Assembly: GCA_027489175.1 (NCBI GenBank)
Contig: JAIYAE010000014.1
Span: forward strand, 376,491 to 440,490
DNA: 64,000 bases
Reading direction: 5' to 3'
Source of the DNA: Rhodobacter sp.
Lineage (GTDB): Bacteria > Pseudomonadota > Alphaproteobacteria > Rhodobacterales > Rhodobacteraceae
Part shown: positions 46,127 to 55,448 of the stretch, piece after piece
Layout: every line of letters starts with the position of its first letter
Numbering within the stretch: position 1 is the first letter of the stretch
Notes under the pieces: model-generated
Databases searched by the model: none
The model's input: only the letters and a program-made list of their open reading frames with translations
What the model was told of the DNA's origin: nothing
Position numbers and translations under genes: made by a program

Positions 46127-47947
46127 TCATTCTTCGAACCACCACAGCGCCGGAAGATAGGAATTTCCCCAATCGCCGTAAAGCTGAACCGTTTCGGGAT
46201 GCTTAAGGCGGCTGTCGTGGACAATCAGGTTGCGGTCGGCGAACCAGAACGGCACGACGTAGCGGCCGGCGATCAACAGCCGGTCCAGCGCCTGGGCGGC
46301 GATGGTGAAATCGTCCAGGTTGCGGGCCGACAGCATCGCCGCAATCATCGCATCGATGGCGGGGGATTTCACGCCCATCCAGTTGCGCGAACCGGGGGTG
46401 TCGGCGGCCTCGACGCTCCAATACAGGGACTGCTCGTTGCCGGGGGACAGCGACATGGTGCGCAGGATGTAGGTCATGTCGAAGTCGAAGGCATCGGTGC
46501 GGGTCTTCATCTGGGCTGAGTCCAGCATGGTGACGCGGGCATCGATGCCGACGGATTTCAGCGCCTCGATATAGATCGCGGCGATGCTGGCGGCTTCGTC
46601 CTGGCCGATGGTGAGAAGGATCTCGAACGCGAAAGGCTCACCCGCCGCGTTGCGCAATAGGCCGTCATCGCCGACGACCCAGCCCGCCTCTTCCAGAAGC
46701 GCTGTCGCCTTGCGGAGGCCCGCGCGGTTGACCGGCGTTCCGTCCGATTCGGGCAGGGCGTAACCGTCCAGCGTGCCGGGCAGAAGGTCGGCTTCAAACG
46801 GCTTGAGCAGATCAAGGACCGCCCCTTCCGCCGGGGTGCCGGGGGTCATGGCGAAGGGGCTGTTGGCGAAGTAGGAGGTGATGCGCGGGGCGGCCCCCCC
46901 GGTCAGCGTCTGGTTGATGAAGTCGAAGTTGAACATCTGGATCATCGCTTCGCGCACCCGCCAATCGGCAAAGAGCGGTTTTCGCGTGTTCATCACGAGG
47001 CCGATGATGCCCGAGGGGCGGTCATGCGGAACCTCAAGCTTCACCATGCTGCCGTCGGAGATGGCGGGGAAGTCGTAGCGGCTGGCCCAGCGGGCAAGGT
47101 TGTCTTCGCGGTAGGCGGAGATGGCACCGGACTTGACCGATTCGAAGACCGCGACCGGGTTGCCGAAGTATTCGTAGGCGATCTGGTCAAAGTTCCACTG
47201 GCCACGGTTGAAGGGCAGGTCTGCCCCCCACCAGTCGGGGTTCTTGCGATAGGTGATGCGCACGCCGGGATCGACCTGGTCGACCACATAGGGGCCGGAG
47301 CCGGTAAGCTTGTCCAAGGTGGTGGCGTCGAACGTCTTGCCGTCGAAATCGGCCTTTTTCAGGATCGGGCGCAGGCCCAGGATCAGCGGCAGCTCGCGGT
47401 CTTCGACGTTGAAGGTGAAGCGGACGGTGCGGTCGCCGACAGCCTCAGCACTCGCGATCTTCTTCCAGGCGGTGGCATAGCGCGGGTGGCCAAGGGTGCC
47501 GAGGGTCTCATAGCTCCACAGGACATCTTCCACCGTCACGGGGCTGCCGTCCGAGAATCGGGCCCCTTCGCGCAGGGTGAATTCCACGAAGGTGCGGGCG
47601 TCATCGGTGGTGATCGATTCGGCCAGAAGACCATAAAGCGTGAAGGGTTCATCGAAGCTGCGACCCATCAGCGTCTCAAACGTCAGGGCCGAAACCCCTT
47701 CAGCCGGAGAGCCGTTGGTGATGAAGGGATTGAGGGTGTCAAAGCTGCCGTTGACCGCCATCGTCAGGCTGCCACCTTTGGGCGCATCGGGGTTGGCCTG
47801 GGGCAGGGACACAAAATCCGGGGGGAGCGCGGGTTCACCATACATAGCTATGCCATGCTGGGGTTCAGCCTGGGCCGTGGTTGCCGTAACGGCAAGCAAG
47901 GCAGCCATGGCAAGGCGGCGGAGATTCGTCAGCGGTTGACGCAACAT
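46127..47947 (-). CDS. Extracellular solute-binding protein family 5, YejA-like
   Basis: 606 residues with a signal peptide (MLRQPLTNLRRLAMAALLAVTATTAQA). SBP_bac_5 text: YGEPALPPDFVSLPQANPDAPKGGSLTMAVNGSFDTLNPF, LAESITTDDARTFVEFTLREGARFSDGSPVTVEDVLWSYETL, WSVEAADTPGSRNWMGVKSPAIDAMI. Length and wording match YejA, the periplasmic binder of oligopeptide/microcin C transporters. The expected permease and ATPase genes yejBEF are not adjacent within this window, so it is an orphan here or they lie elsewhere. Monocistronic. Confidence 0.85.
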   Translation of the reverse strand: MLRQPLTNLRRLAMAALLAVTATTAQAEPQHGIAMYGEPALPPDFVSLPQANPDAPKGGSLTMAVNGSFDTLNPFITNGSPAEGVSALTFETLMGRSFDEPFTLYGLLAESITTDDARTFVEFTLREGARFSDGSPVTVEDVLWSYETLGTLGHPRYATAWKKIASAEAVGDRTVRFTFNVEDRELPLILGLRPILKKADFDGKTFDATTLDKLTGSGPYVVDQVDPGVRITYRKNPDWWGADLPFNRGQWNFDQIAYEYFGNPVAVFESVKSGAISAYREDNLARWASRYDFPAISDGSMVKLEVPHDRPSGIIGLVMNTRKPLFADWRVREAMIQMFNFDFINQTLTGGAAPRITSYFANSPFAMTPGTPAEGAVLDLLKPFEADLLPGTLDGYALPESDGTPVNRAGLRKATALLEEAGWVVGDDGLLRNAAGEPFAFEILLTIGQDEAASIAAIYIEALKSVGIDARVTMLDSAQMKTRTDAFDFDMTYILRTMSLSPGNEQSLYWSVEAADTPGSRNWMGVKSPAIDAMIAAMLSARNLDDFTIAAQALDRLLIAGRYVVPFWFADRNLIVHDSRLKHPETVQLYGDWGNSYLPALWWFEE

Positions 47948-48025
47948 GCGAGGGCTTCCCTGCTTAAGTCATTGTTCTTTGCCCCGAACCCTAGTCCCGT
48001 CCTTGCGGCATTTCAAACTTTTAGC

Positions 48026-48054
48026 TTGGCCATCGGCGGAGAGGGGACTATAAC
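48026..48054 (+). promoter_or_regulatory. Sigma-70-type promoter for a small RNA
   Basis: TTGGCC (48026-48031) and TATAAC (48049-48054) are separated by exactly 17 bp. Transcription would start near 48061, with no reading frame before the terminator at 48108. Confidence 0.55.
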
Positions 48055-48060
48055 AACCCT

Positions 48061-48137
48061 ACTGCTCGATAGGTTTCTTGCCTGTATGAAACCTGCCTCA
48101 AAGACTTAACGCCGGCTTCGTGCCGGCGTTTTTTTTT
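48061..48137 (+). ncRNA. Candidate small RNA of about 77 nt
   Basis: The segment between a good promoter and a strong intrinsic terminator has no reading frame with a ribosome-binding site and no plus-strand gene upstream that could use the terminator. It folds as a 7-bp hairpin, AGGTTTC (48071-48077) / GAAACCT (48088-48094), a single-stranded linker GCCTCAAAGACTTA, and the terminator stem. This is the usual form of an Hfq-binding trans-acting sRNA. I do not recognise it as a named family. Confidence 0.55.
48108..48137 (+). terminator. Rho-independent terminator of the candidate sRNA
   Basis: AACGCCGGC (48108-48116) / GCCGGCGTT (48122-48130), a perfect 9-bp stem with loop TTCGT, runs into nine Ts (48129-48137). 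It is the best intrinsic terminator in the window. It cannot serve the divergent yejA-like gene and lies upstream of bdhA. Confidence 0.88.
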
Positions 48138-48231
48138 GGCCCGGCGGAGGGTGGCTGCAACGGCGGCGCGGCGCTTTCCCTTGGCGCTGCAGCATGGCAT
48201 GGTTTCGCAAATGCAGCATAAGGGGCGGACC

Positions 48232-49011
48232 ATGACCAAGACATTGGCGGGCAAGCGGGCAGTCATCACCGGATCAAACTCAGGGATAGGCCTTGGCGTG
48301 GCCGAAGCCTTGGCGGCTGCCGGGGCCGAGGTGGTGCTGAACAGCTTCACCGACCGGCCGGAAGACCACGCCTTGGCCAAGGATCTGGGTGAACGGCATG
48401 GCGTGGTTGCGCGCTATATCGCCGCCGACATGTCGGAGGGGGATGAGTGCCGGGCGCTGATCGAAAAGGCGGGCGGCTGCGACATTCTGGTGAACAACGC
48501 GGGCATCCAGTTCGTGGCCCCGGTCGATGAATTTCCAGTGGAAAAGTGGGATGCGATTCTGGCGATCAACCTGACCAGCGCGTTCCACACCACCGCCGCC
48601 GCACTGCAGGGGATGAAGGCCAAGGGTTGGGGGCGAATCGTCAATGTGGCGTCCGCCCACGGTCTGACGGCCAGCCCCTACAAATCGGCCTATGTCGCGG
48701 CCAAGCATGGCATTGTCGGGCTGTCAAAGACCGTGGCGCTGGAGGTTGCGGGGCAGGGCATCACTTGCAACGCGATTTGCCCCGGCTATGTGCTGACGCC
48801 CTTGGTCGAGGCGCAGATCCCGGATCAGATGAAGGCCCACAAGATGGACCGCGAGACGGTGATCCGTGAGGTGATGCTGCTGCGCCAACCGTCCCGCCAG
48901 TTCGCGACGGTCGAACAGGTGGGCGGCACGGCGGTCTACCTGTGCAGCCCGGCGGCGGATCAGGTGACCGGGACCACGATCAGCATCGACGGCGGATGGA
49001 CGGCGCTGTGA
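48232..49011 (+). CDS. bdhA: 3-hydroxybutyrate dehydrogenase (SDR family)
   Basis: 259 residues. Rossmann motif AVITGSNSGIGLGVAEAL (TGxxxGIG), NNAG in ILVNNAGIQFVAPVDEFPVEKWDAI, catalytic Ser in VNVASAHGL, and YKSAYVAAKHG with Tyr and Lys of YxxxK. GIQFVAPVDEFP and KMDRETVIREVMLLRQPSRQFATVEQVG match D-3-hydroxybutyrate dehydrogenases, which oxidise 3-hydroxybutyrate to acetoacetate in PHB mobilisation. Start ATG 48232. The stop overlaps the patatin GTG start (GTGA). Confidence 0.9.
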   Translation: MTKTLAGKRAVITGSNSGIGLGVAEALAAAGAEVVLNSFTDRPEDHALAKDLGERHGVVARYIAADMSEGDECRALIEKAGGCDILVNNAGIQFVAPVDEFPVEKWDAILAINLTSAFHTTAAALQGMKAKGWGRIVNVASAHGLTASPYKSAYVAAKHGIVGLSKTVALEVAGQGITCNAICPGYVLTPLVEAQIPDQMKAHKMDRETVIREVMLLRQPSRQFATVEQVGGTAVYLCSPAADQVTGTTISIDGGWTAL

Positions 49012-50042
49012 CCGAGGGCGGGCCGCGCCGTGTCAACCTGGCGCTGCAGGGTGGGGGCGCGCATGGCGCCTTTACCTGGGGCGTGCTTGACCGGCTGCTG
49101 GAAGAGGACGACCTTGAGATCGCGGCCATCTCTGGCACCTCGGCCGGGGCGCTGAACGGGGCGGCGCTGAAGGCCGGGCTGATTGCGGGCGGGCGGGGGG
49201 CTGCGAAAAAGCGGCTGGACCGGCTTTGGCATCAGGTGGGGGCCGTGGGGGATTTCCGGATGATCCCCTGGCTGCAACCCTTTCTGCCGGCGGTGAAATT
49301 CTGGCAGGACGCGGCTTCGGCGGTGCTGCCGGTATCCCCGCAAAGCCTGACGGCGGCGCTTTACTCGCCCTATTCCTGGGGGTCAAACTGGCAGAACCCG
49401 CTGGAGCCGGTGGTGCGGGATCTGGACTTTGCCAATGTCTGCGCCGATGCCGGGCCACGCCTTTTTGTCAGCGCGACCAATGTGCGGACCGGCAAGATCA
49501 AGGTCTTCGCCGGCACTGCGATCACGCCCGAAGCTTTGATGGCCTCGGCCTGCGTGCCGACGGTGTTTCAGGCGGTGGAGATTGGCGGCGAGGCCTATTG
49601 GGACGGCGGCTATGCCGGGAACCCGGCCCTCTTCCCGCTGTATGAGCCGGACCTGCCCGAGGACGTGCTGGTCGTGTCGATCAACCCGATCCGGCGTGAG
49701 GAGGTGCCGGAAACGCCGCTGGATATCCAGAACAGGATCAACGAAATCAGCTTCAACGCCAGCCTGCTCAGCGAGTTGCGCGCCATCAACTTTGTCCGCC
49801 GCCTGATTGCCGAGGGCCGGATGGAAAAGGGCCGGATGAAGGACGTCCGCGTTCACATGATTGCCGATGACGGGCTGATGAACGAATTGTCGGCCAGCAC
49901 CAAGCTTGCGCCGTCCCCGCAGCTTCTGGAGCGGCTGAAACAGGCCGGACGGGCGGCGGCCGAGCGGTTTCTGGCGACGGATGGCAAGAGGATCGGGCAA
50001 GAGCCCAGCGTCAGCCTGCCAGACCTTTTGTCCAACGGCTAA
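49008..50042 (+). CDS. Patatin-like phospholipase
   Basis: 344 residues from GTG 49008 (an in-frame ATG at 48996 is an alternative with no ribosome-binding site). VNLALQGGGAHGAFTWGVLDRLLE supplies the Gly-rich oxyanion loop, AISGTSAGALNGAAL the nucleophile Ser in G-x-S-x-G, and YWDGGYAGNP the catalytic Asp in DG[GA]. Cytoplasmic Ser-Asp dyad lipase of the RssA-like group. Coupling to bdhA suggests a role in PHB or lipid turnover, such as intracellular depolymerisation; this is inference from context. Confidence 0.87.
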   Translation: MTEGGPRRVNLALQGGGAHGAFTWGVLDRLLEEDDLEIAAISGTSAGALNGAALKAGLIAGGRGAAKKRLDRLWHQVGAVGDFRMIPWLQPFLPAVKFWQDAASAVLPVSPQSLTAALYSPYSWGSNWQNPLEPVVRDLDFANVCADAGPRLFVSATNVRTGKIKVFAGTAITPEALMASACVPTVFQAVEIGGEAYWDGGYAGNPALFPLYEPDLPEDVLVVSINPIRREEVPETPLDIQNRINEISFNASLLSELRAINFVRRLIAEGRMEKGRMKDVRVHMIADDGLMNELSASTKLAPSPQLLERLKQAGRAAAERFLATDGKRIGQEPSVSLPDLLSNG

Positions 50043-50719
50043 ACCGGCTCTTTCGGCAGAGGATAGACGAGACCGCCAGAGACGATCAGCTTGGCCGCGT
50101 CATCGATCTTCATATCGAGGATCGTCAGGTCTTTCGTCGGTACGAACAGCAGCATGCCAGAGGTGAAGGGTGTCAGCCCGACAAAGACGGCCGAGAAGTC
50201 GGGGCCAAGCCGGGCGAGTTGGCTGGCCACCTCTCCCTTCGGGCGGGTCGAGATGAAGCCAAGCGCATAGGACCCCGGGCGCGGGAATTCCAGAAGGCAG
50301 ACCTGGTCAAAGCTTTGTTCCTTCTTGTTGAAGAAGGTTTCCGCCACCTGCTTGATCGCACCATAGACTGACCGGATGATCGGCATCCGGTCGACCATGT
50401 CTTCGCCCCAGCGAATGACGGACCGGCCGAACAGGCCCTTGGCCATCCACCCGATGATGACAGTGAAGACAAGGAAGACCAGCACGCCCACGCCCCGCAC
50501 CGGGAAGTTGGCGTCGGGGCCGATGTAGCGTTCGACCAGCGCCTCGGGCTGGTAGGACGAGGGGATCAGCGGCAGGATCCAGCCGTCGATCCAGCCGATC
50601 AGCGTCCAGACGAAGTAGATCGTAAGGCCGATCGGCAGCACCACGACCAGCCCGGTCAGGAAACTGGCGCGCAGGCTGGCAAGGATGCTGCGGCGACGGG
50701 ACGGATGGGGTTCGGTCAT
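50039..50719 (-). CDS. DUF502 inner-membrane protein
   Basis: 226 residues with two TMs (FLTGLVVVLPIGLTIYFVWTLIGWIDG and GVGVLVFLVFTVIIGWMAKGLFG), then a soluble domain: DRMPIIRSVYGAIKQVAETFF, FPRPGSYALGFISTRPKGE, VFVGLTPFTSGMLLFVPTKDLTILDMKIDDAAKLIVSGGL. These are the conserved features of the DUF502 (COG2928) family, membrane proteins of unknown role. The stop overlaps the patatin gene stop on the opposite strand by 4 nt. Confidence 0.88.
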   Translation of the reverse strand: MTEPHPSRRRSILASLRASFLTGLVVVLPIGLTIYFVWTLIGWIDGWILPLIPSSYQPEALVERYIGPDANFPVRGVGVLVFLVFTVIIGWMAKGLFGRSVIRWGEDMVDRMPIIRSVYGAIKQVAETFFNKKEQSFDQVCLLEFPRPGSYALGFISTRPKGEVASQLARLGPDFSAVFVGLTPFTSGMLLFVPTKDLTILDMKIDDAAKLIVSGGLVYPLPKEPV

Positions 50720-50796
50720 GCAGGCCTCGGCCAGGAATACGTTGCCAACCTATGGTCGGCACCGGCGCTTGCCAATGGCCCGAAACGGCTTTCTGG

Positions 50797-51716
<920 letters not shown>

Positions 51717-51720
<4 letters not shown>

Positions 51721-52607
51721 GATCCGATCTCTCCTGAAACATAGGCGGCGGCGGCGCGCAGGGCGGCGTCCAGGGCGGCCTGACGGTCGGCGCCTTGCGC
51801 CTCGGCCACGATATGGGCGGCCATGAAGGTATCGCCTGCGCCAGTGACGCGGGTCACGAGGACCGGCGGCGGGGCGCCTTCGATCACGCCCCCGTCGCGG
51901 CGACCGTCGGCTGAGACAGCACCGCCGTTGGTGACCAGCACCCGACTGGCGCCACGGGCCAGAAGCGCAGCGGCGGCCTCAGGCGCGGTGGTGGACTGTG
52001 ACTTGGCCAGTATGTTCGCCTCTTCCAGGTTCACATAAAGCGTGGCCGTTGGGTGGGTCAGAAGGGGCAGCAGCCGTTCCGCCTTGCCAGGCGAGGCCGG
52101 GGCCACGCGCAGGTCAGCGGCGGCGAAAAGGGGCGAGGTGGCGATGGCGGACAACAGCGCCTCGGTCAGGTTGCCGTCCAGCGCGATGCGACCGGGCCAA
52201 GGCGCGGCGGCGGAGCCAAGGCGGCCATCCTCCAACGGGCGGAGGATCTTGTCTCCCGCCGCCTCAAGCGAGTGGGCGTCGGCAATGGCGGCGATCAGGC
52301 CGTTTGCGCCTTCGATGGCCATGTAGCGGTCGGTCGGCAGGTCGTCGGAGCGGTAGATGTGGGCAGTCAAAAGGCCCATGCGGTCACAGGCGGCGATCAG
52401 TTCTGCCCCTTCGGCGTCGCGTCCGATGGCCGTCAGCAGGCCCGGCGTCATGCCAAAACGGCGGAGCGTCATCGCGATGTTCATTGCCACACCGCCCGGC
52501 AGACGGCTGATCCGGCCCGGCACGTCCGACCCAAGCCGCATCGACGTGGGCGAGCGGCCGATGATGTCCCACAAGACGGACCCGATACAAAGGATGTCTG
52601 GTGTCAT
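51717..52607 (-). CDS. psuK: Pseudouridine kinase (PfkB family)
   Basis: 296 residues from MTPDILCIGSVLWDIIGRS. PGGVAMNIAMTLRRFGMTPGLLTAIGRDAEG is the PfkB N-terminal signature and TRVTGAGDTFMAAHI the C-terminal one with catalytic Asp (GAGD). Its place directly before psuG identifies it as pseudouridine kinase rather than ribokinase. It phosphorylates pseudouridine at the 5' position for PsuG. No nucleoside transporter is adjacent, so the substrate may come mainly from RNA turnover. Confidence 0.9.
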
Positions 52608-52665
52608 GGCCGCCCTTTCGCGTTGCGCGGCGTTGTGGCCGAGGATCCGGGGCGGCGCAAGGGTC

Positions 52666-53835
52666 TTAGCGCTTGCGAAAGAGGCTGCCGTAGCCGCCGT
52701 TGCGGCCATCAGGGAAGGGGCCTTCGGTCAGATAGCGTTCGTGGCAGCGGGCGAGGGCCTTTTCATCCAGCGTGACGCCAAGGCCGGGGCCATCGGGGAC
52801 GCGTGTCACGCCGTTTTCAAGCGTGAAGGGGCCGCCTTCGATCACATCGTCGGCGTACCAGTGGAACAGGGTCTGGCTGGCACCGCGCACATGCTCCAAC
52901 GCGGCGGTCAGGTGGAGGTAGGCGGCGCTGGCGATGCCGGTTTCGCCGGAATGGAAGCGGAAGCCGACGCCCATCGCCTCACAAGCGCGGATGAAGTCGC
53001 GGGTGCGCGCGATGCCGCCGTGTTCGTTCACATTGGTCACGATGCAGTCAGGGCAGCGCAGGGCTATGGCTTTGGGCAGGTCGATGGCATGGGCAGAAAA
53101 GGGAATGTCGGAATGACGGCGGAGGTCGGCCATTTCCTCATAGGTTTCAACTGGTTCTTCGAACCAGCTGATGTTGAAAGGGGCCAGGCGGCGCAGGGCG
53201 TCGCGGGCGGTAGGCACTGTCCAGCCGCCGTTGGCATCCAGTTGCAAGGGGCGGTCGCCGATGGCCGCGCGCACTTCGCGGACCATCTGCACCTCTTCGT
53301 CCAGACCCACCGCGCCGACCTTGCCTTCGAAGATTTGCGAGCCGTGGCGTTCGATCATCGTGGCGCAATAGCGCGCCACCTCAACCGGAGAGCCTTCGCC
53401 GGGGTGGTTGGCACCCGGCCAGCGATAGCTGAAATACTCGGTCAGGGGGATTTCTGTGCGGACCGCGCCCCCCAGCAGGCCGTACAGCGGCACGCCTTCG
53501 GTCTTGCCGCGTGCGTCCCACATCGCCATCTCGATCCCGCCGAAAACGCGACGGGCGGCCAGCACATTGCCCCAGGGGGTATAGCGCATGCCGGGGACGA
53601 TCTTGGCCTCAGCGCCATGAATGTCGCGGATGTCCATGCCGACGAGCCGGGCACCCGCCGCGATGACATCCGCCGCCCGGTCACCATCGGCGCATTCGCC
53701 AAGGCCGGTCACGCCATCCTCGGTCTCCAGCCGGATCACCGTTTTTGTCAGCGAAGCGATGGCGCCATAGCTGAAGCGGTAAGGCGCGGTGAAAGGGATG
53801 TTCACGGGAAGCGCAGAGATGGAGCGGATTTTCAT
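52666..53835 (-). CDS. Enolase-superfamily enzyme (mandelate racemase/muconate-lactonising type)
   Basis: 389 residues from MKIRSISALPVNIPF. The capping domain (FTAPYRFSYGAIASLTKTVIRLETEDGVTGLGE) precedes a barrel with metal ligands in LQLDANGGWTV (Asp) and ISWFEEPVE (Glu), and a further region IVTNVNEHGGIART, then GFRFHSGETGIASAAYLHL where the His may be the base, as in glucarate-dehydratase-like members. Substrate is probably an acid sugar but cannot be fixed from sequence. It lies 58 bp upstream of psuK on the same strand and could share its transcript. Confidence 0.8.
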   Translation of the reverse strand: MKIRSISALPVNIPFTAPYRFSYGAIASLTKTVIRLETEDGVTGLGECADGDRAADVIAAGARLVGMDIRDIHGAEAKIVPGMRYTPWGNVLAARRVFGGIEMAMWDARGKTEGVPLYGLLGGAVRTEIPLTEYFSYRWPGANHPGEGSPVEVARYCATMIERHGSQIFEGKVGAVGLDEEVQMVREVRAAIGDRPLQLDANGGWTVPTARDALRRLAPFNISWFEEPVETYEEMADLRRHSDIPFSAHAIDLPKAIALRCPDCIVTNVNEHGGIARTRDFIRACEAMGVGFRFHSGETGIASAAYLHLTAALEHVRGASQTLFHWYADDVIEGGPFTLENGVTRVPDGPGLGVTLDEKALARCHERYLTEGPFPDGRNGGYGSLFRKR

Positions 53836-54063
53836 GGCGACCAGTGGTTTTGGACGTGTTCTGCGAAAGTCTAGCCGCAGCACTGCCCGCCGCGCCACGG
53901 AATGCGACATGGATTGCGCCGCTTTGCCGACAGGGAACCGGATGTCCGCAGCAGCGTTACCTTGGGTCAAGCACCATTTGTGCGGCTACAGGCATACTTG
54001 CGGAGCCGTAGCGCTTTATTCATTTAGCGAGTAGGTGTCGTCACATTCACCCTGAGGTTGTAT

Positions 54064-54420
54064 ATGGAAGAAGAATTTGGACAGTCCTACGTCAATGCAG
54101 CACCGTTCCATCGTGACGGGCCAAAACGTGGCTACTGGGTCATATCGGTCCGAATTCTGGATGAAGCGCGGTATTTCACCTATCTTGAGGTTGCCATCGA
54201 CGCGATCGACACGCTTGGCGGGCGCATGGTCATCCGCAGCCCTCAGGTGATCGTGGGGGCGGGCACGCCAAAACCGCGGCTGGTTGTGGTGGAGTTTGCA
54301 TCGCTGGCCGACGCACAGAAGGCGTTTGAGAATGTTGCCCAGCAGGCGGCCATGTTGCTGTTCGACGGGATTGCCGAATATGATCTGGCGATTGTCGAAG
54401 GCTATGATGATTTCGGCTGA
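54064..54420 (+). CDS. DUF1330 family protein
   Basis: 118 residues. KRGYWVISVRILDEARYFTYLEVAIDAIDTLGGRMVIRSPQVIVGAGTPKPRLVVVEFASLADAQKAFENVAQQ follows the DUF1330 pattern (Y-W-x3-V-x-D-x-x-x-Y, G-G-x-x-x-x-R, R-x-V-x-x-E-F-x-S-x-x-x-A), a dimeric ferredoxin-like fold of unknown activity. Start ATG 54064 after TGAGG. A TTG two codons earlier is the only alternative. Monocistronic, 160 nt before rpsB. Confidence 0.8.
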   Translation: MEEEFGQSYVNAAPFHRDGPKRGYWVISVRILDEARYFTYLEVAIDAIDTLGGRMVIRSPQVIVGAGTPKPRLVVVEFASLADAQKAFENVAQQAAMLLFDGIAEYDLAIVEGYDDFG

Positions 54421-54466
54421 CGCTTGACCCTTGCAGAGCATGGGAAAACCCAGTAATGGGCGCCTA

Positions 54467-54542
54467 CTTCACAGGTGTTGCTGGGGCCGATGCGGGGAGA
54501 AATCCCGTGCGGTCCACCGGTTGCCCCCATCCGGGGGTGAAG
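54467..54542 (+). promoter_or_regulatory. Structured leader of rpsB, possible ribosomal-protein autoregulatory RNA
   Basis: CTTCAC (54467-54472) and GTGAAG (54537-54542) close a 76-nt domain that ends 38 nt before the rpsB ATG. Inside, GGGCC (54483-54487) can pair with GGTCC (54511-54515, one G-U) enclosing GGGA-GAAA-TCCC, a GAAA tetraloop hairpin (54494-54505), and CCCC/GGGG form a further hairpin around 54524-54536. A TTGACC box lies at 54424. The closed multi-helix shape suggests S2 or another ligand controls rpsB. Not matched to a known family. Confidence 0.45.
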
Positions 54543-54580
54543 ACGGCGGCACCGAGGATCAAACCGGAAAAGGATAAGGC

Positions 54581-55345
54581 ATGGCTCTTCCCGAGTTCAC
54601 CATGCGTCAGCTTTTGGAAGCTGGCGTTCACTATGGCCACCAGACCGCCCGCTGGAACCCCAAGATGGGCGAGTACATCTACGGTGACCGCAATGGCATC
54701 CACATCATCGACCTGACGCAAACCGTTCCGCTGCTGGACCAGGCGTTGAAGACCGTCCGCGACACCGTCGCCAAGGGCGGCCGCATCCTGTTCGTCGGCA
54801 CCAAGCGCCAGGCGCAAAAGCCGGTGGCCGAGGCCGCTGAGCGTTGCGCGCAGTTCTACATGAACCACCGCTGGCTGGGCGGCACGCTGACCAACTGGAA
54901 AACCGTGTCCCAGTCGATCCAGCGTCTGAAGCAGCTGGACGAAGTTCTGGGCGCAGGCGGCGAAGGCCTGACCAAGAAAGAGCGTCTGGGCATGGAACGT
55001 GACCAGGCCAAGCTGCAAGCCTCGCTTGGCGGGATCCGCGAAATGGGCGGCACCCCGGACCTGATCTTCGTGATCGACGTGGGCAAAGAGGATCTTGCGA
55101 TCCTGGAAGCGCAGAAGCTGGGCATTCCGGTTGTCGGCGTGGTCGACACCAACTGCTCGCCCAAAGGCGTGACCCATGTGATCCCGGGCAACGATGACGC
55201 CGCGCGCGCGATTCAGCTGTACTGCGACCTGATCAGCCGCGCGGCACTTGACGGCATGTCGGCCCAGATGGGTGCGGCGGGCGTTGACCTGGGCGCGCTT
55301 GAGGCGGCCCCGGAAGAAGAAGCTGTCGCCGAAGTCGAAGCCTAA
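54581..55345 (+). CDS. rpsB: 30S ribosomal protein S2
   Basis: 254 residues. [56 protein letters not shown] is the S2 N-terminus; [85 protein letters not shown] the rest. The acidic C-terminal tail ([14 protein letters not shown]) is usual in alphaproteobacteria. It binds bS1 on the 30S platform. First gene of rpsB-tsf; start behind AAAGGATAAGG. Confidence 0.97.
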   Translation: MALPEFTMRQLLEAGVHYGHQTARWNPKMGEYIYGDRNGIHIIDLTQTVPLLDQALKTVRDTVAKGGRILFVGTKRQAQKPVAEAAERCAQFYMNHRWLGGTLTNWKTVSQSIQRLKQLDEVLGAGGEGLTKKERLGMERDQAKLQASLGGIREMGGTPDLIFVIDVGKEDLAILEAQKLGIPVVGVVDTNCSPKGVTHVIPGNDDAARAIQLYCDLISRAALDGMSAQMGAAGVDLGALEAAPEEEAVAEVEA

Positions 55346-55366
55346 GCTTCGCGTCACAAGCCTGTC

Positions 55367-55391
55367 ACCCGGCGGGTATAGCCCGCCGGGT
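55367..55391 (+). other. Intra-operon hairpin between rpsB and tsf
   Basis: ACCCGGCGGG (55367-55376) and CCCGCCGGGT (55382-55391), perfect 10-bp stem with loop TATAG, 21 nt after the rpsB stop. No T-run, so more likely an attenuating or mRNA-protecting stem than an intrinsic terminator. Confidence 0.65.
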
Positions 55392-55400
55392 CATGATTTC

Positions 55401-55421
55401 TGCGGTGGGCGCGGCCCGCCG
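55401..55421 (+). other. Second hairpin upstream of tsf
   Basis: GCGGTGGGC (55401-55409) pairs with GCCCGCCGC (55413-55421) with one G-U and a 3-nt loop. It is followed by GATTTCTGAGGAG, the tsf ribosome-binding region; ATTTCTG also flanks the hairpin on the 5' side. Confidence 0.5.
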
Positions 55422-55448
55422 CGCCACGATTTCTGAGGAGTGGGAACA

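Noticed and set aside
52357-53874. Plus-strand open frame of about 500 codons
   Set aside because: Antisense to psuK and the enolase-superfamily gene; no domain or ribosome-binding site.
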